This document shows, piece after piece, positions 54,814 through 63,858 of a stretch of DNA of 64,000 nucleotides. Origin of the DNA: Pseudomonadota bacterium (GTDB taxonomy: Bacteria > Pseudomonadota > Gammaproteobacteria > Steroidobacterales > JBCBZW01); assembly GCA_039193195.1 (NCBI GenBank), contig JBCCWS010000003.1, positions 219,791 to 283,790 on the forward strand, read 5' to 3'. Made by a program: the position numbers and the translations under genes. How positions within the stretch are numbered: the first letter of the stretch is position 1; the number at the start of each line of letters is the position of its first letter. The notes beneath the pieces were generated by a model. That model saw only the letters and a program-made list of their open reading frames with translations. It had not been told where the DNA came from and searched no databases.

Positions 54814-55018
54814 AAATAGGACCTGGCATAAGGTAGCGACGCGATGAGGATGTTCGCGCCCACGGCCCTTGTCGATCTCGCGATTGGCGTCGGTGGGACG
54901 AGGCCCTGGAGGCCGCTATAGGGATACCTCCTTCGCCAGATCCGCGCTCGTTGGCAGGCGCGGCTGGAGTGCTGGGGGTAGTCCGATGATCACCGCGCAG
55001 CGAGGCGTCCGCTCCCGC

Positions 55019-57226
55019 CTACTGATCCTCGATACGCTGCACCAACAGCGCCCGCTGACGCGGAGGCAAGGGCACGCGATCGAGGTTCGCGAGCGCGAGT
55101 TGGGGGTCGTCTCGCGCGATCTTGGAGAGGACGTTGTAGGCAGTCATCTGACGTTGCTCCACATCGTCGATCTCCTCGACCCAATCGAAGGCCTCCTCCC
55201 CCATGGCCCCAGCAAAGGTCCGACCGCTGGTGAGGACCGAGGCGATCGCTTGATCGCGCCCGGCCTCCCGATCCAGTCCGTCGGCCCAGCGCAGGGCGCT
55301 GCGGCTGTCCTGCTGGGCCCACATGCTGGCCACCGTGCTAGCCGTACTGGCCTGCAGCGTCTCGGGCATGCGTTCAATGGCAGCCGCGGCCGACGCCGGA
55401 TCGCGCTGTGACCAGCTCATCATCATCGAGGGCGCAAGATCCTGCAGAGCAGTTGCCTCGAACTGGCGAAGTACGGCGTCGAAGGCGGCGTTCGGATCAT
55501 TGCGCATCCAGGTGCTAATTGCGTTGCGCAGCGCGTCGTCGTAACCAGGTTCACCCTCGTACGCCTCGAGCCACTGCAGCATCTGTTGCGGGCGCTGGCT
55601 CGCATAGCGCTGCGCCACGCCCTGCAGCGCATGGTGGCGGTCGGCGCCGCTCAGGGTGCCGAGCAACTCCGTCGCGGCGAACAGGTCGCGCTGCGCCAGA
55701 GTGCCAAGCACCGACCCGATCGCCTCCCGTCGCGCGCCATCGTCCAGCTCGCGGGCCCAAGCGAGGGCCGCGTAGGGTTCTGCCACTGCCCACTGATAGG
55801 CCAGCGTCTGCACCGCCTGGCGATGCTGCAGGCTGCCGGCGGGCGCTGCGTCGAGCAACATCGCCGCCCCCTGGGGATTGCGCTCCGCCACCACGCGGAC
55901 GGCGCCGGCCAGCGCCTCATCTCGCATCGCCGCGTTCGGTGCGGTCTGCAACAGCTGCAGCGCTGCAAGGGGATCGCTGAGGGCGATGGCGTTCACGGCC
56001 GCTGCGTACGCCGTCTGGCGTTCGCTGTTGTTATCGAGAGAATTCACCCAGCTCATCACGGTCTCAGGCTGCTGGCGGGCGAAGGCGACAGCCAAGGAGG
56101 GTAGTACCGAGCGCCTGTCCTGCGCATTCGGCAGTCGATCGAGATTGGCCGCGGCCAAGGCGGCGTCGTACTCGGCAATCGTCCTGAGGGTCACCTGCGC
56201 GTAGCCCGGGTGGCCATGCACCGCTTGTAGCTGCGCCGCCCACTCCAGGGCGGCACCAGCGTCTTGCTTGGCCAGCTTGCCGAGGATCGAACTCAGCCAC
56301 TGACCGCGCTCTCGCCCCGGGCGCAGTCTGGAGACGGTGGCGATAGCGGCGTGGGGATCGGTGTTGGCCCAACGCGAGATCACCGCGCGTTCGAAGGCCA
56401 GGCGCGCGTTGGCATCGGTGATGGTCTCGGCCGAGGCGAGGGCGGCGGCTGGGTCGCGACTGGCCCAAAGCTGCCCCACCGCAGCCACCTGCTGCCAGCG
56501 CGTTACCCGATCGCCGACCGCCAAGGCCGCCTCCAGGGCGGCCGTCGGGTCCTCCGCCACCTGGCGACCCAACACCCGGTTGCGCGCCTGGCGAGACTGA
56601 TAGGTACTGGGCAAGCGATCCACGATCGCGGCTAAGCGCTCATCGTCCACGCGCCCCCAGGCATAGAGGATCGCATCGCCCGCGATCTGCTGAGCCTGGC
56701 GCGACGGCAACCCTGCCACGGCGGCCAGGGCCGCCTCGAGATCATTCTCCGCCCAGCTGCTGAACACGACGCTCAAAAAGTACTCAGTGTCGATCGGCAT
56801 CGCGTCGACGGCGATCTGCAGCGCCCGCTCGGGCGCGAGGCCCACCAGGCGCTGGAGGAAGATCCCAGCCGCCGCCGAACGCCCGCCGCTGCTACGGCCC
56901 GTGCCCGCCACCGCACCGATCATCTGCGCGAGCGCGTCCGCGTCGCTCTCCTGCGCCAGGCGATGCAGGGCAAGGTCGCGGGCGAAGGCGGTCGGCAGGG
57001 CCAGGGCGGAGGACAGGGCCGGCGCGGTCTGGGCGTCGACGCGCGCCAGGGCGCGGGAGGACAGGTTCTGCCCGGGCACGCGGTCCGGCAGGCTGGCGAG
57101 GGAAGGGGCCGTCGGGTCAGCGCCCGGTCCGTCTGCGGCGCCCCGCATCCACCAGTTCGCGGCCGAGATCCCCAACACCGTGCCGGCAGCGACACCCAAT
57201 AGCAGCACTCTTACGTTTGCAAGCAC
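55019..57226 (-). CDS. Membrane-anchored helical-solenoid repeat protein
   Basis: 735 residues from GTG 57226, chosen because GGAGGG lies upstream and the membrane helix (VLANVRVLLLGVAAGTVLG) begins at once. The rest is ~20 repeats of about 30 residues with W-x-x-x-D/N-P-x-A-A-L-x-W-x-x-x-L, for example WANTDPHAAIATVSRL, WAVAEPYAALAWARELDD and WSQRDPASAAAAIERMP. This is a HEAT/TPR-like alpha-solenoid facing the periplasm. I do not recognise the family. Likely scaffold for a partner protein. Confidence 0.75.
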   Translation of the reverse strand: MLANVRVLLLGVAAGTVLGISAANWWMRGAADGPGADPTAPSLASLPDRVPGQNLSSRALARVDAQTAPALSSALALPTAFARDLALHRLAQESDADALAQMIGAVAGTGRSSGGRSAAAGIFLQRLVGLAPERALQIAVDAMPIDTEYFLSVVFSSWAENDLEAALAAVAGLPSRQAQQIAGDAILYAWGRVDDERLAAIVDRLPSTYQSRQARNRVLGRQVAEDPTAALEAALAVGDRVTRWQQVAAVGQLWASRDPAAALASAETITDANARLAFERAVISRWANTDPHAAIATVSRLRPGRERGQWLSSILGKLAKQDAGAALEWAAQLQAVHGHPGYAQVTLRTIAEYDAALAAANLDRLPNAQDRRSVLPSLAVAFARQQPETVMSWVNSLDNNSERQTAYAAAVNAIALSDPLAALQLLQTAPNAAMRDEALAGAVRVVAERNPQGAAMLLDAAPAGSLQHRQAVQTLAYQWAVAEPYAALAWARELDDGARREAIGSVLGTLAQRDLFAATELLGTLSGADRHHALQGVAQRYASQRPQQMLQWLEAYEGEPGYDDALRNAISTWMRNDPNAAFDAVLRQFEATALQDLAPSMMMSWSQRDPASAAAAIERMPETLQASTASTVASMWAQQDSRSALRWADGLDREAGRDQAIASVLTSGRTFAGAMGEEAFDWVEEIDDVEQRQMTAYNVLSKIARDDPQLALANLDRVPLPPRQRALLVQRIEDQ

Positions 57227-57424
57227 GACGGCGACCCCTCCTGCGCGGCCACGACTCCCCGGCGCGATGCTAGCGCTCACCGCTCTTGGCTAGCAAACAA
57301 ACGCGTAAGGCACGCCAGCGTGGGCTAATCATGAGCGAGCGAAGTAAGACCCGCCGACGCCCCCTTTGCAGTGGGCGCCTAGACCTAGGACACACGGTGT
57401 GGCGCGCATGCGTACTCGACAGTG

Positions 57425-58042
57425 CTAGGAACGCGAAGGCTGCGGGCTCAGCAGCAGGAGCAGTCCGAAAAGCACCATCGTCGCCCCGGAGGTGCGCTGC
57501 ACCGCGGGCAGTCGGGCAGACGTAAATCGCGCTGCGAAGCGTCCCAGGGCGGCGTAGACCGCGATCGCCACCGCTTCCATGGCGATGAACGCTGCGCCCA
57601 GCATAGCGTAGCTCTGCCAGTAGCGCTCTACCACCACGAACTGGGGAAAGAACGCGGCGAAAATCAGTAGCGCTTTAGGATTGCTCATCGCGACCAGGGC
57701 TTCCGCTCGAAAGGCACGTCGCAGCGTGAGTTCGTGCCCCTGGACCACTTGCGTAGGCACAGCCTCAGCCCCGCGCCAGAGCGACACGCCAAGCCAGATC
57801 AGGTACGTCGCGCCTGCCACTTTGAGCACCGTGAACAGCGCCGCTGAGGCGGTGAGCAAGACACCCAGTCCGAGCGCGCTCAGGGCGATCATCGGGACGA
57901 AGACCAGCAGCCGCGCGCACGCGGCACGCTGGGCAAAGCCCATTCCGCGTCGCGACCCGTGGGTCATGGCCAGAAGATTGCTCGGCCCGAAGGCGAGATT
58001 GAGGGCGAAACATGCCGGGAGGAAGATCAGCCAGTCGATCAT
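57425..58042 (-). CDS. LysE/RhtB-family exporter
   Basis: 205 residues and six hydrophobic helices. Family marks are LNLAFGPSNLLAMTHGSRRGMGF near the N-terminus (the GPxNLL loop), YLIWLGVSLWRG and ALVAMSNPKALLIFAAFFPQF. LysE/RhtB proteins export amino acids such as threonine, homoserine or lysine. Start ATG 58042 fits the family. A monocistronic leftward gene. Confidence 0.9.
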   Translation of the reverse strand: MIDWLIFLPACFALNLAFGPSNLLAMTHGSRRGMGFAQRAACARLLVFVPMIALSALGLGVLLTASAALFTVLKVAGATYLIWLGVSLWRGAEAVPTQVVQGHELTLRRAFRAEALVAMSNPKALLIFAAFFPQFVVVERYWQSYAMLGAAFIAMEAVAIAVYAALGRFAARFTSARLPAVQRTSGATMVLFGLLLLLSPQPSRS

Positions 58043-58303
58043 CTAGGTAACCTATACAGCGGGGCTAACGCCGAGGGCGACGTGCCGCCAGCATAAGGGG
58101 ACGCACCGGCCGATGGCGATAGGCACCCTCGGCCCCGATGGTTGCGCCTCCAACGGACCTCGATTTCACGTCATAAAGGTGGAAGCAACGCCACCCCCTG
58201 CAGCCTGCGAACACAGCCCATGAACCGAACCGTAGCGGCGGCGCAATGCGGTGTGCATACTCCGCTGACGAGGCCCGCCGGGGTGTCGCGGAAGCCTGCT
58301 TAG

Positions 58304-59407
58304 GTGAGGGCGCCCGCGGGCTATTTCGAGACCAACCGAGTTTTCGCCGTGCACGCCGAACACCACGCCCCCCTGCCCGACGTGATCGAGCCCCGTTGGA
58401 GCTACGACCAACCGGTCCTGCCAAGCGACAGCTACCGCATCGACTGCAACGCCTACGCCATGACCGCGGAGGATCTCGCCCCCGACAGCGCGCTCGCCGA
58501 GCGCATGCGACGGACCTTCGACGCGACAGGCTTGGTGCTGCTCGTCAACACGCGGCTCAAGGACCTCGAGGCCATGCGCGGCTTCGCCAAGCACGTGATG
58601 CGCCGGGAGATGGACTACACGGCCGGCGCCAACCCGCGCAGCCCCATCGAGACCAACGTGTACGACGTGGGCGCGCCGCTCACGGCCTGGCTACACTACC
58701 ACCACGAGATGGCCTACGTCGGCGCCAGCACGCGCATGCTGGCCTTCCTCTGCCATAAGGCGGTGCCGGGCCGGGGGCACACCTACGTCTCGGATAATCT
58801 GCAGGCCACCGATGCCCTCATGCAGACCGAACTTGGCGCGAAGCTGCGCGATCTCGGCGTGTGCTATCACCGCAACCTAACGGATCGCGACGCCTTCCAC
58901 AGTCAGGCGCCGATCGGCGTCTACAACCACTGGCAGCACTCCATGGCCACGGAGGATCCGGCCGAGGCGGAGGCGATCGCCCAGTCGCGCGGCCTGCGCA
59001 CCGAGTGGGGCCCGAAGCGCCTCCTCAAGACGCGCTACTACGCCTCGGCCTTCGAGTTCTTCCCCCAACTCGAGCGCAACCTGCTCTTCTGCAGTGTCGC
59101 CGACCACGGGGTGTGGTTCGACGCCTGGCCGATGGTCATGCACCTGCCCTACGAGGAGCGCCCCCTCACGCTCACCTTCGGCGATGACAGCCCCTTCACC
59201 CGCGAGGAGCTCAAGCTGTTCATCGACGTCTACGACCGCTACGGCATTCCCATCGACTGGCGCGTGGGCGACATCGCCGTGGTGTGCAACTACCGCTTTG
59301 CCCACGGCCGCCCCGCCATCCACCTCCAGACGGGCGAGGAGCGCGAGCTCGGTGTGATGCTCGGCGAGCAATTCGACCGCCTCGGCATCGTGCCGGGAAA
59401 ATGGTAG
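58304..59407 (+). CDS. TauD/TfdA-family Fe(II)/2-oxoglutarate dioxygenase
   Basis: 367 residues from a GTG at 58304 that lacks a strong ribosome site; a GTG at 58349 would drop 15 residues. The iron ligands appear as HxE in LHYHHEMAYVGAS and a distal His in NYRFAHGRPAI, with an Arg-like anchor following (HLQTGEERELGVML). The sequence MLAFLCHKAVPGRGHTYVSD resembles SyrP-like TauD proteins that hydroxylate amino acids. Its last 7 bp overlap the FAD-oxidase gene, so the two are co-translated. Substrate unknown. Confidence 0.85.
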   Translation: MRAPAGYFETNRVFAVHAEHHAPLPDVIEPRWSYDQPVLPSDSYRIDCNAYAMTAEDLAPDSALAERMRRTFDATGLVLLVNTRLKDLEAMRGFAKHVMRREMDYTAGANPRSPIETNVYDVGAPLTAWLHYHHEMAYVGASTRMLAFLCHKAVPGRGHTYVSDNLQATDALMQTELGAKLRDLGVCYHRNLTDRDAFHSQAPIGVYNHWQHSMATEDPAEAEAIAQSRGLRTEWGPKRLLKTRYYASAFEFFPQLERNLLFCSVADHGVWFDAWPMVMHLPYEERPLTLTFGDDSPFTREELKLFIDVYDRYGIPIDWRVGDIAVVCNYRFAHGRPAIHLQTGEERELGVMLGEQFDRLGIVPGKW

Positions 59408-60780
59408 GACGACGCCAGACCATCGAAGCCGTCCTCGCCGACCTGGCGCCGGATCTCTACCTGCTCGACGACCAGGTGAGCGATCGCTACGCCTGCGACT
59501 GGAGCGGCGAACACCCGCACCGTCCCGCGGCCGTGTTTCGCCCGCGAGATACAGCGGACGTCGCTCGCATCGTCTCGGCGTGCCAAGAGGCGGGCCAACG
59601 CCTGGTCGTGCAAGGGGGTCTCTCCGGCCTCTCCGGCGGCGCCACGCCCCAACCCGGTGAATGCAGCCTCTCCACGGAACGCCTCAATCGCATCGACGAA
59701 CTCGACGTCGATTCGCGCACGATCACCGTGGGCGCCGGCACGCCCCTGCAGACCATCCAGGAAGCGGCGCAGGCGGTGGGGCTCGAGTTCCCGATCGATC
59801 TCGGCGCTCGCGGCTCCTGCCTCGCCGGCGGCATCGTCGCCACCAACGCGGGCGGCAACCAGGTCGTACAGCACGGCATGACCCGGGCCCTGGTGCTCGG
59901 ACTGGAAGCGGTGCTCGCCGACGGCACGATCATCAACGACGATAACAAGCTGCTGAAGAACAACGCCGGCTTCGACCTAAAGCAATTGTTCATCGGCACG
60001 GAGGGTACGCTAGGCATCGTCACCCGGGTGACCTTCCGCCTCTTCGCGCGCAAGGCGAGCCGGCCCACGGCCCTTTGCCAGGTGGCGAACTTCGAGCGCG
60101 TGCTCGCCCTACTCCACCACTTCGAGCGCACGCTGCCGGTCATCAGCGCCTACGAGGTGATGTGGGAGGACTACTACCGGGCCGCCGTTCAGGCCATCGA
60201 CGCACGGGACCCCTTCGACGGCACCGGCGGCTTCGCCATCCTCATCGAGACCGAGGGCATCAGCGAAAGCAGCGGGATGGCCGCGGCCGAAGCGGCCCTC
60301 GAGGGCGCGCTTGAGCAGGGGATTCTGGCCGATGCCACGATCGCCAAGAACCAGCGCGAGGCCGCTGCCCTGTGGGCCATCCGGGACGGGGTCAGCGAGC
60401 TCATCCCCCACATGCAACCGGTCGCCCCCTTCGACGTGGGCGTACCCATCCCGCGCATGGCGCAGTTCGTGGAGGACACGCGCGCCGCCCTCGAGGAGCA
60501 CTTCAGCGCCTGCCAGACCTTGGTTTTCGGCCACATCGCCGACGGCAATCTTCACCTCCTCGTGACCACCGGCAAGCAGCAGGACCTACCGACGATTTAC
60601 GACATCGTCTACCGTCGTGTGGAACGAGTCGGCGGCACGATCACGGCTGAGCACGGCATCGGCAGCACCAAGAAAGACTGGCTCCACCTGTGTCGCGACG
60701 ACGCGCAAATCGCCCTGATGCGACGCCTGAAGCGCGCCTTAGACCCCAACGGCATCTTGAACGCTGGCCGCGTGATCTAG
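59401..60780 (+). CDS. FAD-linked 2-hydroxyacid dehydrogenase (GlcD/D2HGDH-like)
   Basis: 459 residues from ATG 59401, which overlaps the stop of the dioxygenase by 7 bp. FAD-binding type 4 domain with QGGLSGLSGGATP, LGARGSCLAGGIVATNAGGN and LFIGTEGTLGIVTR, then the oxidase C-terminal domain with GHIADGNLHLLV and TAEHGIGSTKKDWL. Relatives oxidise D-lactate, glycolate or D-2-hydroxyglutarate. The coupled dioxygenase suggests a hydroxylate-then-oxidise pathway in which it oxidises the new 2-hydroxyacid. Specific substrate is not shown. Confidence 0.88.
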   Translation: MVGRRQTIEAVLADLAPDLYLLDDQVSDRYACDWSGEHPHRPAAVFRPRDTADVARIVSACQEAGQRLVVQGGLSGLSGGATPQPGECSLSTERLNRIDELDVDSRTITVGAGTPLQTIQEAAQAVGLEFPIDLGARGSCLAGGIVATNAGGNQVVQHGMTRALVLGLEAVLADGTIINDDNKLLKNNAGFDLKQLFIGTEGTLGIVTRVTFRLFARKASRPTALCQVANFERVLALLHHFERTLPVISAYEVMWEDYYRAAVQAIDARDPFDGTGGFAILIETEGISESSGMAAAEAALEGALEQGILADATIAKNQREAAALWAIRDGVSELIPHMQPVAPFDVGVPIPRMAQFVEDTRAALEEHFSACQTLVFGHIADGNLHLLVTTGKQQDLPTIYDIVYRRVERVGGTITAEHGIGSTKKDWLHLCRDDAQIALMRRLKRALDPNGILNAGRVI

Positions 60781-60942
60781 GGGCCCGCCCTAGATCAGGG
60801 TGCCGGCCAGGGCCCGTCCACCACTTACCCCGACGAATCACGCGGCGATGCATGGTGCGGCGCGGCTGGCCTATCCGTAGCGGCGAGCCCCTGGCTAGAC
60901 TGGTGGGGTCGCTGCACTTTGACCCCAAGGATGGTTCCCAAC

Positions 60943-63786
60943 ATGCAACGCTCCGTTCCCAGCTGGGCCTTGATCAGTTCGATCAGCCTCGCCCTCAGCT
61001 TCCCCCTCGCCAGCACCGTCGCCACCGAGCGAGCGCCGGATCGACCGACAGCGAAGGTGACTGAATTCCGCGCCAACACGTTTACCTACTCCGCTCAGCA
61101 TGCGCCGGCCCTGGCCGTCGCCGAGGACGGCAGCTTCACCGTGGTGTGGACGAGTCGACGGCAGGAATCTGGTCGCGCCACCGTGCTTCGCCAGCGCTTC
61201 GATGCCGCGGGATTCGCCCTCGGCGAAGAGAACCCCCTCGGCCTGTGGCGCAAACATCACCTAACGGCACCTGTCGTCGATCACGCGCGGGACGGCTCCG
61301 CCTGGGCCGCGTGGCAGAGCGCCGGCCAGGATGGCGACGGCGCGGCCATCATCGCTCGCCGCTTCGACGCCGACGGCCAGGGCGGCTCGGAGCTGCTCGT
61401 CAACACCAGGACCGCCGGTGACCAGATGACTCCCGCGCTCGCGACGCTGCCAGACGGCGGCGCCGCCATCGCCTGGACGGACAGCGCACCGGACGCAATG
61501 CCCCAGGTGGTGCTGAGGCGCTTAACGAAAGGCGGCACCGGCGGCGAGGAGATGGCCGTCGATGAGGGCAACACCTATCGCACCACATCGCCGAGCGTCG
61601 CCCTCGGTCGCGATGGCAGGGTGGCCGTCGCCTACGTGCGCTCCGACGCCACCACCGGGCGCAGCCAGGGCGTGTGGCGCCGCGTGCTGAGCGCGGACGG
61701 CGCCTGGGAAGGAGCGGCACACCGCGTCAGCACCGCCGGCGCGGTGGAACCGGTGATCACCGCCCACCCGGGCGGCTACGTCATCGCCTGGCATGCGCCC
61801 TACGCAGGTGAGGATGCCGCGTACCAGGTCATCGCGGCACGCCTCGATGACCTGGGCGGGCGCCTGGGCGCTGCCGTGGAGGTCACCGAACCTAACGAAA
61901 GTGATCACCACAACGGTGCGGCCATCGCCGCTCACGCCGACGGCACCATCGCCATCGCCTTCAACCGCCACCGTGGCGCCCAAAGCGACGTGCTGCTGAG
62001 GCGCTTCGATGCCGCGCTCTCGCCGCTCGCAGCGCCCTCACCGCTCGCCCTGGCAAGCACCGGACCCAAGACCTTGACCGAGGCGGTCGGCACCCAGCGC
62101 TTGGCCTTCGCCAAGGACGGCACGCTGCTCGCCACCTGGCACGGCGCCCTCGACGCGCAAGACGAGCACGGCGTCGGCGTCACCTTACGCCACGCCGCAC
62201 CCGTCGAGGCAGACGCGCACCGCCTCGCCGGCGTGACCGACACGATGCGCCCCTACCTGCCGGTCGCCGGGGCACCGCAGGGCGAGGGCGAGGTCGCCCT
62301 CGGCGCTCAACCTCACCTACCGCCGACCTTCGGCGAGCGCCCTGCCGGGCCCGAGCAACGCGAGGTGATCGCCTCGGCGAATGGCATCGGCTTTACCGGG
62401 GTAGTGAACACGGGCGTCACGCCGCCTGACCCGCACCTCGCCGTGGGCCCCGAGCACCTGGTGGCCATCGTGAACGGTGAGATCGCCTTCTACACCAAGG
62501 ACGGCACCCGCACCTTCCGCGACGGCATCGAAGGCGCCGATGGCTTCTGGGGCTCGGTCGGCGCATCGGACTTCATCTTCGACCCGGAGGCGATCTACGA
62601 CGCTGGCGCGGGCCGCTTCATCGCGATGGCCGCCGAGGCCTTCGCCCCGGGCGGGCGCAGCTACGTGCTGGTGGCCGTCTCCGACGACGACGATCCCAAC
62701 GGCGACTGGTTCCGCTACCGCTTCGACACCACCGCCACCTCGGGCGACCTCTTCGACTCGCCAAACATCGGCGTGACCGACGATGCGCTGGTCATCACCG
62801 GTGATGGCTTCGGCCGCGGTGCCGTCTATGCCGTCTACGCCTACGACAAGGCCTCGCTGCTGGCGGGCGACCCGCCGGCCATCAGCCGCGAATTCCTGTT
62901 TCCTACCATCACCCAGTCGGCGGGCTACCCGCGGGTGACCACGGGCACGGGCGACACGCTCTACCTGGTCGAGCACAAGGAAGCCTTCGACAACAACACG
63001 CAGGTGCGCATCATCGCCTTCAGCGATCTGCTCGGCGCCCCCACGACGGACTTCGTGGACGTCACCGTGCCCGCCTACGGGGCCCCGGAAGACCCGCCGC
63101 AAGCGGGCACCACCAGCCGGCCGGAAACCTTCGACGCGCGCTTCTGGTCCGTCGACCAGGGCCCAGACGGCAACCTATGGGCCACCCACCACATCAACCC
63201 CACGCGCGTGGTGGCGCGCTGGTACGAGCTGGCCATCAACGGCTGGCCCACCTCCGGCGATCAGCCGGCGCTGGTGCAGTCCGGTGACATTGACCTCGGG
63301 CCCGACGTGCGCACCTACTTCGGCGCGATCAACGCCGGTGACGACGGCAGCGTGGCCATCACCTACTCGCGCTCTTCGGCCAGTGAATTCATCTCCATGG
63401 GCAGCGCCTACCGCAGCCCCTGCTCACGCCCTGGCACGGTGGTCGAAGCGCTTCAGCACCAGGACACGGTGGGCGGCTACACGCTCGGCCGTTGGGGGGA
63501 CTACAGCGCGGTCCAGTTCGACCCGGTGGAGCCCACCGTGTACTGGGCGCATCACGAGTACGCGCTGAACAACTCCTGGCGCACCTGGCTGCAGAGCGTG
63601 GATACCACCACGTCCTGCGCGCTCACGGACATCAACCAGGATGGCATCGTGAACGGCGTCGACTTGCGAGCGTTCCGCTTCGCCTTGGACGCAGAGCGCT
63701 GCGTGGGTGACTGGAATCGTGACGGGGCGTTCACGCAGCTGGATCTGCGAGACTTCTTCCTGCAGTGGTCCGATTGCCGCGAGTAA
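60943..63786 (+). CDS. Large secreted protein with dockerin-like C-terminus
   Basis: 947 residues; ATG 60943 has an AAGGATGG box upstream (ATG 60931 is also in frame). Signal peptide ends at LASTVATE. The first ~430 residues are repeated beta units (APALAVAEDGSFTVVWTS, VVDHARDGSAWAAWQSA, PSVALGRDGRVAVAYV) like a six- or seven-bladed propeller. A second large beta domain follows (VGPEHLVAIVNGEIAFYTKDG). The last ~55 residues contain two Asp-rich calcium loops, DINQDGIVNGVDL and DWNRDGAFTQLDL, in a dockerin type I arrangement. Probably surface or extracellular; function unknown. Confidence 0.78.
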   Translation: MQRSVPSWALISSISLALSFPLASTVATERAPDRPTAKVTEFRANTFTYSAQHAPALAVAEDGSFTVVWTSRRQESGRATVLRQRFDAAGFALGEENPLGLWRKHHLTAPVVDHARDGSAWAAWQSAGQDGDGAAIIARRFDADGQGGSELLVNTRTAGDQMTPALATLPDGGAAIAWTDSAPDAMPQVVLRRLTKGGTGGEEMAVDEGNTYRTTSPSVALGRDGRVAVAYVRSDATTGRSQGVWRRVLSADGAWEGAAHRVSTAGAVEPVITAHPGGYVIAWHAPYAGEDAAYQVIAARLDDLGGRLGAAVEVTEPNESDHHNGAAIAAHADGTIAIAFNRHRGAQSDVLLRRFDAALSPLAAPSPLALASTGPKTLTEAVGTQRLAFAKDGTLLATWHGALDAQDEHGVGVTLRHAAPVEADAHRLAGVTDTMRPYLPVAGAPQGEGEVALGAQPHLPPTFGERPAGPEQREVIASANGIGFTGVVNTGVTPPDPHLAVGPEHLVAIVNGEIAFYTKDGTRTFRDGIEGADGFWGSVGASDFIFDPEAIYDAGAGRFIAMAAEAFAPGGRSYVLVAVSDDDDPNGDWFRYRFDTTATSGDLFDSPNIGVTDDALVITGDGFGRGAVYAVYAYDKASLLAGDPPAISREFLFPTITQSAGYPRVTTGTGDTLYLVEHKEAFDNNTQVRIIAFSDLLGAPTTDFVDVTVPAYGAPEDPPQAGTTSRPETFDARFWSVDQGPDGNLWATHHINPTRVVARWYELAINGWPTSGDQPALVQSGDIDLGPDVRTYFGAINAGDDGSVAITYSRSSASEFISMGSAYRSPCSRPGTVVEALQHQDTVGGYTLGRWGDYSAVQFDPVEPTVYWAHHEYALNNSWRTWLQSVDTTTSCALTDINQDGIVNGVDLRAFRFALDAERCVGDWNRDGAFTQLDLRDFFLQWSDCRE

Positions 63787-63813
63787 GCGGCGAGCGCACC
63801 GAAGGGCTGCGCT

Positions 63814-63847
63814 GGCGATCTGCTGCTTGGGCTCGCAGCAGATCGCC
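63814..63847. terminator. Strong hairpin between convergent genes
   Basis: GGCGATCTGCTGC (63814-63826) and GCAGCAGATCGCC (63835-63847) form a perfect 13-bp stem with an 8-nt loop. It lies 27 bp after the stop of the secreted protein and just before the stop of the leftward gene that runs off the window. No T tract follows on either strand. Confidence 0.55.
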
Positions 63848-63858
63848 TGACGCACGGG

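Noticed and set aside
53388..54836. A 482-codon plus-strand open frame across the siderophore and methyltransferase genes.
   Set aside because: It is antisense to two recognised genes in G+C-rich DNA, lacks any domain, and has His/Arg/Ala-rich composition typical of a shadow frame.
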